Source of the DNA: Clostridium thailandense | Lineage (GTDB): Bacteria; Bacillota; Clostridia; Clostridiales; Clostridiaceae | Length of the DNA: 35,938 nucleotides | NCBI RefSeq assembly: GCF_019207025.1 | Contig: NZ_JAEEGC010000118.1 | Location: 1 to 35,938 of the forward strand | Direction of reading: 5' to 3' | Part shown: in pieces, positions 13,468 through 20,506 of the stretch | Layout: each line of letters opens with the position of its first letter | Position numbering within the stretch: position 1 is the stretch's first letter | The notes under the pieces: model-generated | The model's database searches: none | What the model saw: the letters and a program-made list of their open reading frames with translations, nothing else | Told to the model about the DNA's origin: nothing | Made by a program: the position numbers and the translations under genes

Positions 13468-13605
13468 TTAATCTAGATGTTTTTCAGATGGTGCACCAAA
13501 TTTCGCTCTTGAACTCTCATCCAGTGGATCATGTTTTATATTCTTTTTTTTAAACTTTCCATCTTCTTTTTTATTATTAGTAGTATAGTTCATTTTATTT
13601 TGCAT
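13468..13605 (-). CDS. Small basic hydrophilic protein, 45 aa
   Basis: The ATG at 13603-13605 follows a GGAGAGAGAGAG stretch. The product begins MQNKMNYTTNNKKEDGKFKK and continues KNIKHDPLDESSRAKFGAPS, EKHLD. The C-terminal 'HDPLDESSRAKFGAPSEKHLD' part looks conserved in character, like 'K.P..E..R.KYG.P.E...' tails of small clostridial proteins. No function is known. It heads the row of minus-strand small genes that runs to 12715. Confidence 0.5.
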   Translation of the reverse strand: MQNKMNYTTNNKKEDGKFKKKNIKHDPLDESSRAKFGAPSEKHLD

Positions 13606-13801
13606 CTCTCTCTCTCCTTTCTAGTACTAGCTTTTCCTCAACTATAGTTTTTATGCTCAAAGAATAATACAGTAAATATAGTTAAAGAATATATTTATAA
13701 CTTTACTACTTATTCACTATCAATTCATGTTTTAGTAAAGTTTATCTTTTAATTCAAAATTATATAAGTTTACATTAATTTAATAAAATGGAGGTATTTT
13801 T

Positions 13802-14893
13802 ATGAACTTCAAATTACCTAAATATTGTCCACCAGATTTTACAAAAGAGCCTTTTATTTCTGCCCCAAATGTTAATACTGAAAAAGTTACATTAGAAGGA
13901 ACAGCTCCTGAAAACTACCACGCAACTTCAATATACCCAGAATATTTTAAAATAGATGGTGAATGGATACTTGCTTCAGAAAGTAGAATGGACAGCGCTG
14001 TAGTTATTAAGGAAAATAAGACCTTAGAAATTAAGGAGTTTAGGAACTTACATATTGGTGATACGATTGTGCTCGGAAGGAGAGAAAATACAGAAGATGG
14101 AATTCTTGTTTATGTAGATGGTTTCAAATCAATTTCAACTGAAGAACAATCTTTTGCCTTTAGAGCCAGTAGAACAAGAGAGAGTTCTTATTCAAAAGAT
14201 TATGATAGTCTTTACGAACTTTTAAAATACGAGAAAGAAAATGGGTATATTTTATGGGTTCTAGGACCTGCAGTAGTTTTTGACCATGATTCAAAAAAAG
14301 CAATGTCTGATCTAATAGATAATGGCTATGTTCATGCCCTTTTTGCTGGTAATGCATTAGCAACACATGATCTGGAGGGTTCAGTTCTTAGAACAGCCCT
14401 AGGTCAAGATATATATACTCAACACTCAGTCTTTAATGGCCATTATAATCATATTGATATAATAAATAAGGCTAGACGTGCGGGTTCGATTGAAAACTTT
14501 ATTAAACAGCAAAATATTAAAGACGGAGTAATTTATACATGTACAAAAAATAATGTACCTATTGTTCTTGCTGGCTCAATAAGAGATGATGGACCTCTTC
14601 CTTCTGTAATTTCTGATGTTTATGAGGCTCAAAATACCATGAGACCTCATTGTAAAAAAGCAACTACAGTGATATGCTTAGCTACTCAGCTTCATACTAT
14701 AGCTACAGGTAATATGACTCCAACGTACAAGGTTGAGAAAAATAGTATAAGACCAGTATACATATACACTGTAGATATATCTGAATTTGGCGTAAATAAG
14801 CTTAAAGATAGAGGGAGTTTAGAAGTAACCTCTATAGTTACAAACGTTCAAGATTTCCTTGTAAATATAGCTAACAATTTGATAAATAAATAG
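13802..14893 (+). CDS. TIGR00300 family protein (LOR/SDH domain; ornithine cyclodeaminase-like)
   Basis: 363 aa, plus strand, GGAGGT upstream. The C-terminal two thirds has AGNALATHDLEGSVLRTALG, RRAGSIENFIKQQNIKDG, VLAGSIRDDGPLPSVISDVY and VICLATQLHTIATGNMTPTY. These match the LOR/SDH (TIGR00300) domain, an NAD-binding fold. In archaea and in the cyanobacterial AgrE/ArgZ protein this domain is linked to ornithine cyclodeaminase activity, converting ornithine to proline and ammonia. The N-terminal 100 residues form the small beta-rich part common to the family. No arginine dihydrolase domain is fused here. The activity is inferred from the family only. Two hairpins follow the gene. Confidence 0.75.
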   Translation: MNFKLPKYCPPDFTKEPFISAPNVNTEKVTLEGTAPENYHATSIYPEYFKIDGEWILASESRMDSAVVIKENKTLEIKEFRNLHIGDTIVLGRRENTEDGILVYVDGFKSISTEEQSFAFRASRTRESSYSKDYDSLYELLKYEKENGYILWVLGPAVVFDHDSKKAMSDLIDNGYVHALFAGNALATHDLEGSVLRTALGQDIYTQHSVFNGHYNHIDIINKARRAGSIENFIKQQNIKDGVIYTCTKNNVPIVLAGSIRDDGPLPSVISDVYEAQNTMRPHCKKATTVICLATQLHTIATGNMTPTYKVEKNSIRPVYIYTVDISEFGVNKLKDRGSLEVTSIVTNVQDFLVNIANNLINK

Positions 14894-14985
14894 ATTAAAC
14901 TTTTCAATATCCTTGGGGAAAGTTTAATTTTATCAAAAACCTTATTTCCCTCTTAAACATCAAAGTTTAAGAGGGGATTTTAGTT
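14894..14985 (+). terminator. Tandem terminator hairpins after the TIGR00300 gene
   Basis: The first hairpin has arms ATTAAACTTT (14894-14903) and AAAGTTTAAT (14919-14928), directly after the stop. The second is stronger, with arms CCCTCTTAAAC (14948-14958) and GTTTAAGAGGG (14965-14975), followed by GATTTTAGTTT. Confidence 0.8.
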
Positions 14986-15056
14986 TAAACAATATGAATT
15001 ATAGTCTATTTATTATATAATAATAGTGATATATTCAACTTTTGGAGGTATTGAAA

Positions 15057-15719
15057 ATGGCAATAAAATCTAATCTTACAGCTGCGTTAGTAAAGAAGTT
15101 TGCTGATGCCTTAGAAAAAATATTAGAATATAAAAGTGAAGGAAAAAACGAAGAAGCTCTAACTGCAATTGACGATGCTTTTAAAGAAATATTTAGATTA
15201 AGCTCTAAATTCTTTAATTCTTTCTCAGATGAGAATTTAATGGATATGATAAAAACTGATGGAACTTTGAATGCAGATAAGTGCATTATGATGGCAAAGC
15301 TTTTAGAAGAAGAAAGCGAAATTTACGAATCTCAAGATAATGTTAATGAAGCTTTTTACCTGAACATAAAAGCCTTAAACTTGCTATTAGAAGCATACAT
15401 AAATAAAGATAATAATTGTGATCTTCAAAATTATTTTGCTGATATAGATCTAATAATATCCAAGGTATCTGATTATAAACTTCCAGTTTCTCTTGAATGT
15501 AAAATATTGGATTACTATATTAAGATTAACATGTATGATAAAGCTGAAAATATGCTTTATGAAATTTTAGAAAATAATAACTTTGACCAGTCTTTAATAG
15601 AAAAAGGAATTTCTTTCTATGAATATTTACTTACTCAAGACGATGAAACCTTAGAAAAAGGCAATCTTCCAAGAGAAGAAGTAGAAGATTCTTTATTGCA
15701 CTTAAAAGAAAATTTATAG
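15057..15719 (+). CDS. DUF6483-like protein, TPR-like helical
   Basis: The start is the ATG at 15057-15059 (220 aa), 8 bases after GGAGG; an in-frame codon at 15042 would overlap the ribosome site. It begins MAIKSNLTAALVKKFADALE and is helical throughout. YKSEGKNEEALTAIDDAFKE resembles a TPR hairpin, followed by NADKCIMMAKLLEEESEIYE and a second repeat-like part, YDKAENMLYEILENN (about residues 160-175). Clostridial DUF6483 proteins have this layout; their role is unknown. It is cytosolic and monocistronic, with its own terminator. Confidence 0.7.
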   Translation: MAIKSNLTAALVKKFADALEKILEYKSEGKNEEALTAIDDAFKEIFRLSSKFFNSFSDENLMDMIKTDGTLNADKCIMMAKLLEEESEIYESQDNVNEAFYLNIKALNLLLEAYINKDNNCDLQNYFADIDLIISKVSDYKLPVSLECKILDYYIKINMYDKAENMLYEILENNNFDQSLIEKGISFYEYLLTQDDETLEKGNLPREEVEDSLLHLKENL

Positions 15720-15727
15720 AAACAAAG

Positions 15728-15764
15728 GCATCTCCATCAAAATTATGTGAGATGCTCTTTAATT
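15728..15764 (+). terminator. Terminator of the DUF6483-like gene
   Basis: Arms GCATCTC (15728-15734) and GAGATGC (15749-15755) with a 14-base loop are followed by TCTTTAATTAAT, 9 bases after the stop. Confidence 0.65.
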
Positions 15765-15780
15765 AATCAAAATAAAATAA

Positions 15781-15955
15781 AACCCCACCATGCCGTATCC
15801 TGAGTCATGTTTGAACCCGCTCTCGCAGGTGGGCATCTCCTTTTTACTTCTTGTTCTCAGGGAAATCTGCCTGAGTATCATTCCATAAAAAGAGTCCGAT
15901 TCCCATTTCAAAATTGTTGGGTCAATATAAACTCATTCTACGCACATAGTAGGAA
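15781..15955 (-). ncRNA. ssrS: 6S RNA (RNA polymerase-binding regulatory RNA)
   Basis: On the minus strand about 175 bases fold into one long, bulged hairpin. The closing stem pairs CCTACTATG (plus-strand complement at 15945-15953) with CATGGTGGG (complement of 15784-15792), using G-U pairs, then CGTA/TACG and TGAGT/ACTCA. A large open region follows, then TGGGAATC with GATGCCCA, CTCTTTTTA with TAAAAAGGAG, and a tip hairpin CTCAGG/CCTGAG. A closing stem, central bubble and long terminal hairpin are the 6S RNA shape, which mimics an open promoter and holds the housekeeping RNA polymerase. A T-rich run follows the 3' end. The region is richer in G+C than its surroundings. The place, just downstream of aspS, matches one of the B. 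subtilis 6S RNA genes. No covariance model was run. Confidence 0.75.
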
Positions 15956-16046
15956 TTTATGCTTTATATAATTTTTTCTTTAGAAATATTATATCACATT
16001 TTTCAGAATTTATCTACAAATCATCCATGTAAACATTTAAATTTTT

Positions 16047-17822
16047 TTATTCCTTTATATATATTCCTAAATCATCTAATTGCTCTTTGTCTACTACATT
16101 TGGTGCTTCTGTTAAAGGACAGAAGGCATTCTGATTTTTAGGAAAAGCTATAACATCTTTTATGTTTTCTGTACCTGCAAGGAACATAATCATTCTATCA
16201 AATCCATAAGCAAGACCGCCATGTGGTGGTGGACCGAACTTAAATGCTTCTAACAGATATCCAAATTTCTCTATTGCACGTTCGTGCGTAAGTCCTATTG
16301 CAGTAAACATTCTTTCTTGAAGTTTTGTATCATGTATTCTGATACTTCCTCCACCTAGTTCTTCTCCATTTAATACAATATCATAAGCTTTAGCTCTAAC
16401 TCTTCCTAAATCAGTATCTAAGTACTGAATATCCTCATCCATTGGCATAGTAAATGGATGATGTTCTGCCTGAAATCTTCCTTCTTCTTCATTGTATGAG
16501 AAAAGAGGAAACTCAGTTATCCATACAAATCTAAATTCTTTATTGCCTTCAAGTATTCCCAATTCCTTAGCCATATGAAGTCTTAACGCACCAAGACTCT
16601 GAAAAGCTACACTGTTTTTATCTGCTACTATTAATATTAAATCTCCAACTTTAGCATCTATAGTATTTAAAATATTTTTTGTTTGCTCTTCTGTTAAGAA
16701 TTTGCTTATAGATGATTTAACTTCATCTTCTTTATAAGCTATCCATGCTAATCCCTTAGCTCCATAAGTTTTTACGAATTCAACAAGTTTATCGATTTGC
16801 TTTCTTCCCATACCAGCAGAATTAGGAGCTTTTATAGCTCTTACTGAACCACCATTTTCAATAGCATCCTGAAATACTTTAAAATCTACATCTTTAACTA
16901 CCTCAGTTAAATCATTTATTTCCATCCCAAATCTTAAATCTGGTTTATCAGATCCATACTTCTCCATAGCTATTTTATAAGGCATTCTTTCTATAGGAAG
17001 CTTAACATCTACATCTAGCATTTCTTTAAATACTCTTTTAATTAATCTCTCGTTTAGCTCTATAACATCGTCTGTCTCTACAAACGAAAGTTCCATATCT
17101 ATTTGAGTAAATTCTGGCTGCCTATTTGCTCTTAAATCCTCATCTCTAAAGCATTTTGCTATTTGAAAATATCTATCATAACCCGATACCATTAACAGCT
17201 GCTTAAACAGCTGTGGTGATTGAGGAAGAGCATAAAACATTCCTGGATAATTTCTACTTGGTACAATGTAATCTCTCGCTCCTTCTGGTGTGCTCTTGGT
17301 AAGTATTGGAGTCTCCATTTCTAAAAATCCGTTTTCATCTAAGAAATCTCTAACTACTTTAGCAGTCTTATGTCTTGTCATAAGAATTCTTTGCATATCT
17401 GGTCTTCTTAAATCTAAATATCTATATTTTAATCTGATATTTTCTCCTGCATCTAGGTCTTCTTTTATGTATATAGGAGGCGTTTCTGACTCTGATAATA
17501 TCTTTACGCTCTCTCCTTTTAATTCAACCATTCCTGTAGGAAGTTCTGAGTTTGGAGCTTCTCTCTTAACTAAAGTTCCTGTAACTGCTATACAGTATTC
17601 AGATCTCAAAGAATCTGCTTTTTCAAAAGCTTCTCTATTTATTTCTTCTCCAAATACTACTTGAAGAATCCCTGTTCTATCCCTTAAATCTACAAATATA
17701 AGGCCTCCAAGATTTCTTCTTCTTTGAACCCATCCCATGACTGTAAATTGTTCATTTACATGGGATTCTCTTAATTGTCCACACATAATTGTCCTTTTAA
17801 GTCCTCTTAATGCTTCTCCCAT
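16047..17822 (-). CDS. aspS: Aspartyl-tRNA synthetase
   Basis: 591 aa. The start at 17820-17822 (MGEALRGLKRT) follows GGAGGAG by 7 bases; an ATG 9 codons upstream has no ribosome site. The order is an N-terminal OB-fold anticodon-binding domain (VMGWVQRRRNLGGLIFVDLR, about 28-47), class II motif 2 (CFRDEDLRANRQPEFTQID, about 210-228), a bacterial GAD insertion domain, and motif 3 (GLAYGFDRMIMFLAG, about 520-535). It charges tRNA-Asp. The length is normal for the bacterial type. It may also charge tRNA-Asn if no AsnRS exists; this cannot be judged here. It lies after hemZ with a 65-base gap, and 6S RNA follows. Confidence 0.98.
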   Translation of the reverse strand: MGEALRGLKRTIMCGQLRESHVNEQFTVMGWVQRRRNLGGLIFVDLRDRTGILQVVFGEEINREAFEKADSLRSEYCIAVTGTLVKREAPNSELPTGMVELKGESVKILSESETPPIYIKEDLDAGENIRLKYRYLDLRRPDMQRILMTRHKTAKVVRDFLDENGFLEMETPILTKSTPEGARDYIVPSRNYPGMFYALPQSPQLFKQLLMVSGYDRYFQIAKCFRDEDLRANRQPEFTQIDMELSFVETDDVIELNERLIKRVFKEMLDVDVKLPIERMPYKIAMEKYGSDKPDLRFGMEINDLTEVVKDVDFKVFQDAIENGGSVRAIKAPNSAGMGRKQIDKLVEFVKTYGAKGLAWIAYKEDEVKSSISKFLTEEQTKNILNTIDAKVGDLILIVADKNSVAFQSLGALRLHMAKELGILEGNKEFRFVWITEFPLFSYNEEEGRFQAEHHPFTMPMDEDIQYLDTDLGRVRAKAYDIVLNGEELGGGSIRIHDTKLQERMFTAIGLTHERAIEKFGYLLEAFKFGPPPHGGLAYGFDRMIMFLAGTENIKDVIAFPKNQNAFCPLTEAPNVVDKEQLDDLGIYIKE

Positions 17823-17887
17823 TTTTTTCTCCTCCAAATTTATATTCATTTTAATTTCTTTTTATAAATTCTAATATTACTTTGAAA

Positions 17888-19315
17888 TTAATAAAGTGTA
17901 TTTAAAAGGTTCATCTTTTTTGTAACCATTTCCTCTACTCTATTTATGTATTCTCTAACATCTTTAACGTTTCCGTGTCTTTCAATCCTGTTTTCATCTA
18001 AAAACACTATTTTCGTTATTGCATCAGCACCACAAGCTATAATAGTTTGTTTTTCTTCAATCATTTGAATATTGTACAAACCTTCTTTTCCTTTCACAGA
18101 ATATCCTACATTCTCCATGTTTCCAACCATATTTTTTTGCCTATACATATAATATGGTTTCATATTTAATCTTTCAGCTAAATCTACTGTTTTCTCATAC
18201 ATTAAATTTAATTCTTTCTGATCAGCTACCGATAAATTCACATTGTTAATCATATTCTCATGAAGTCTTGACCCTCTTTTTACTGACATGCCATGAACAG
18301 TAATACTATCAGGCGAAAGCTTAGTAATATCATCAATAGTTTTTATTATATGATTTATTCCTTCTCCGGGAAGTCCTATAATCATATCCATATTTATATT
18401 ATCTAGTCCGCGTTCTCTAGCCAAATTAAACTTATCGATTACTTCACTTACGCTATGATTTCTACCAATTAACTTTAAAGTATCATCATTCATAGTCTGA
18501 GGATTTATACTTATTCTATCAACCTTATATTTTTTCATGCTTTCAAGTTTACTTAAAGTTATACTATCTGGCCTTCCACATTCTACAGTGAACTCTTTAA
18601 TTTCACTTTCTTTTACAAAACTATTATATATATCTTGCATAATTTTTTCAAACTGTTCATCATTTACTGACGTAGGAGTTCCTCCACCAAAGTAAACACA
18701 TTGAATAGCCAAGTTTTTTTTCTTAATATATTTTGCAGTTTCTTCTATTTCATATTTTAAACTACTGAGATATGGTCCTATTACACTTTTACAGCTCTCA
18801 ATTGGATTAGATGTAAAAGAACAATAAAGACACCTTGTAGGACAGAAGGGCATGCCAATGTATACGCTAATTGTTTTTTGCTCTTTGTTAACTAGCTTTC
18901 TTTCTATCTTTGCAATATTTATACATAGCTCAGCTTTATCTCTCCTAGTATAAAAATGCTTATGAAAATAATCTATTATACACTCGTCATCTTTTCCTTC
19001 ATTCATTAAAGTTAATGCTATTTTACTTGGCCTTATTCCCACTAATGTCCCCCAAGGCATAACTTTACTAGTATACTCTGTAAAATGTTTAAAAATAGCA
19101 TTTTTTATATTTTCTTTATTGCTTAAATCATTTTCAAAAACATATTCTATACTCTCTTTATCATTCTTTACCGTAAGACTTTGCTCATCAATACTGATGT
19201 AAAAATCCCAATTATCTTCTACAAATTCTATATCTAAAGAATTATAAAATATATTGATAGTTTGATATACATCAAGTCTGTATTTCATATCGTTTAATTT
19301 TACATTAATTTTCAT
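17888..19315 (-). CDS. hemZ: Coproporphyrinogen III oxidase-like radical SAM protein HemZ
   Basis: 475 aa from the ATG at 19313-19315. A strong AGGAGG lies 19 bases upstream, which is far, so the start is the least certain part; a longer frame would include a hairpin. The radical SAM cluster motif is PFCPTRCLYCSFTS (Cys158, Cys162, Cys165), followed by YFGGGTPTS and VECGRPDSIT. The N-terminal 150 residues are the extra domain that distinguishes HemZ from HemN. In Bacillus HemZ is tied to oxygen-independent haem synthesis; in clostridia it lies in this same place, between aspS and the MBL gene. No other haem gene is nearby, so the substrate is not certain. Confidence 0.88.
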   Translation of the reverse strand: MKINVKLNDMKYRLDVYQTINIFYNSLDIEFVEDNWDFYISIDEQSLTVKNDKESIEYVFENDLSNKENIKNAIFKHFTEYTSKVMPWGTLVGIRPSKIALTLMNEGKDDECIIDYFHKHFYTRRDKAELCINIAKIERKLVNKEQKTISVYIGMPFCPTRCLYCSFTSNPIESCKSVIGPYLSSLKYEIEETAKYIKKKNLAIQCVYFGGGTPTSVNDEQFEKIMQDIYNSFVKESEIKEFTVECGRPDSITLSKLESMKKYKVDRISINPQTMNDDTLKLIGRNHSVSEVIDKFNLARERGLDNINMDMIIGLPGEGINHIIKTIDDITKLSPDSITVHGMSVKRGSRLHENMINNVNLSVADQKELNLMYEKTVDLAERLNMKPYYMYRQKNMVGNMENVGYSVKGKEGLYNIQMIEEKQTIIACGADAITKIVFLDENRIERHGNVKDVREYINRVEEMVTKKMNLLNTLY

Positions 19316-19340
19316 TATTATTTGCTTATTTAAGCCTCCT

Positions 19341-19373
19341 TTTAAAATTAAGAAATGGAGATTTCTCTCCATT
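19341..19373 (-). terminator. Weak hairpin between the MBL gene and hemZ
   Basis: On the minus strand AATGGAGA-gaaa-TCTCCATT, an 8-bp stem with a tetraloop, is followed by TCTTAATTTT. It is a modest terminator or attenuator 12 bases after the MBL stop and just before the hemZ ribosome site. Confidence 0.55.
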
Positions 19374-19385
19374 CCCAGCATAAAC

Positions 19386-19982
19386 TTATAAAAATGGGTT
19401 ATGAATTCTTTCTCTACCTATGCTGCTTTGTGGTCCATGTCCTGGAAGCACTGTAATTTCATCTGGTAATATCATAAGTTTATTTTTGATACTACTTATA
19501 ATAGTATCAAAGTCTCCTCCTGCAAGGTCTGTTCGTCCAATAGATCCTGCAAATAGAGTATCACCTGTTAGAACTAAATTTTCTGCTAGAAAACAAACTC
19601 CCCCTGGAGTATGCCCTGGAGTACAAAAACATTTTATTTCAATATTTCCTATTTTAAAAATATCGCCTTCATTTAAAAATTTATCTATTTTCCCAATATT
19701 ACCATATATATACTCACCATTTTTCATCAAATCATAATCTTTTTTGTTAATATATATAGGTACTTTATATCTTTCTTCTAATTGTAGTACAGCTCCAGTG
19801 TGATCCATATGCCCGTGAGTCAGTAATATATACTTTACTTTTGCTCCCACTTTTTCAACAGCTTCCATTAAGTCTTCTGCATCTCCACCCGGATCAATTA
19901 CTGCTGCCTCTTTTGTATCTTCATCAACCAATATAAAACAATTGGCTTCATAAACTCCCGCAGGAATTTTCTTTACTATCAT
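19386..19982 (-). CDS. MBL-fold metallo-hydrolase (glyoxalase II-like)
   Basis: 198 aa. It begins MIVKKIPAGVYEANCFILVD. The metal-binding motif is THGHMDHTG (His56, His58, Asp60, His61). Later ligands are in TPGHTPGGVCF, the Asp in LTGDTLFAGSIGR and the C-terminal His in VLPGHGP. This matches the short glyoxalase II / YqgX-type group of the metallo-beta-lactamase fold, which hydrolyses thioesters such as S-lactoyl thiols. It lacks the C-terminal helical glutathione domain of true GloB, which fits a Gram-positive lacking glutathione. It is in the conserved block dtd - MBL - hemZ and starts 44 bases after dtd. Confidence 0.9.
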   Translation of the reverse strand: MIVKKIPAGVYEANCFILVDEDTKEAAVIDPGGDAEDLMEAVEKVGAKVKYILLTHGHMDHTGAVLQLEERYKVPIYINKKDYDLMKNGEYIYGNIGKIDKFLNEGDIFKIGNIEIKCFCTPGHTPGGVCFLAENLVLTGDTLFAGSIGRTDLAGGDFDTIISSIKNKLMILPDEITVLPGHGPQSSIGRERIHNPFL

Positions 19983-20026
19983 ATACTAAACATCCCCTTT
20001 TTATATATGCTTTTTCTATCACATAA

Positions 20027-20476
20027 CTAAAAATTTTTCTTACTATCAATCATTATAGTAACAGGTCCATCATTTTCTATTGTCACCTTCATATCAGCAC
20101 CAAATTTTCCTGTATCAACTTTTGTAACCTGTTCTCTACATTGCTTTACAAATTCCTCATACATTTTTTCTGCTTCTTCACCGCCTAGTGCCTCAATGAA
20201 ACTAGGACGACGTCCCTTTCTACAATCTCCATATAAAGTAAATTGTGAAACTACTAATAGTTCTCCACCTATATCCATAAGTGACTTGTTGAGTTTTCCA
20301 TCTTCATCTTCAAATATTCTCAAGTTTAATATCTTGTCTTTCATATAACTTATGTCTTCAGAGTTATCATCTTTAGATATACCTAATAATACATTTAAAC
20401 CTTTTTGTATTTCTCCAATTAATTCCCCATTAACTTCTACCTTAGAATATTTAACTCTCTGTACTACTGCTCGCAT
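20027..20476 (-). CDS. dtd: D-aminoacyl-tRNA deacylase
   Basis: 149 aa from the ATG at 20474-20476 ([20 protein letters not shown]), with AGGGGTG 7 bases upstream. An in-frame GTG 3 codons earlier sits inside that ribosome site. Family motifs are [19 protein letters not shown] (about residues 72-90) and the 'GPVTI' motif in [11 protein letters not shown] (about 135-145). These form the cross-subunit site that holds D-aminoacyl-tRNA. The enzyme clears D-amino acids and Gly from mischarged tRNAs. The length is exactly typical. It follows relA by 30 bases, as in many Firmicutes, and is probably cotranscribed with it. Confidence 0.97.
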   Translation of the reverse strand: MRAVVQRVKYSKVEVNGELIGEIQKGLNVLLGISKDDNSEDISYMKDKILNLRIFEDEDGKLNKSLMDIGGELLVVSQFTLYGDCRKGRRPSFIEALGGEEAEKMYEEFVKQCREQVTKVDTGKFGADMKVTIENDGPVTIMIDSKKNF

Positions 20477-20506
20477 TATAATCACCCCTATAAGCCTTTC
20501 ATTTAA

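Noticed and set aside
17823..17887. T-box riboswitch before aspS
   Set aside because: The gap is only 65 bases and has no T-box sequence or specifier-loop structure.
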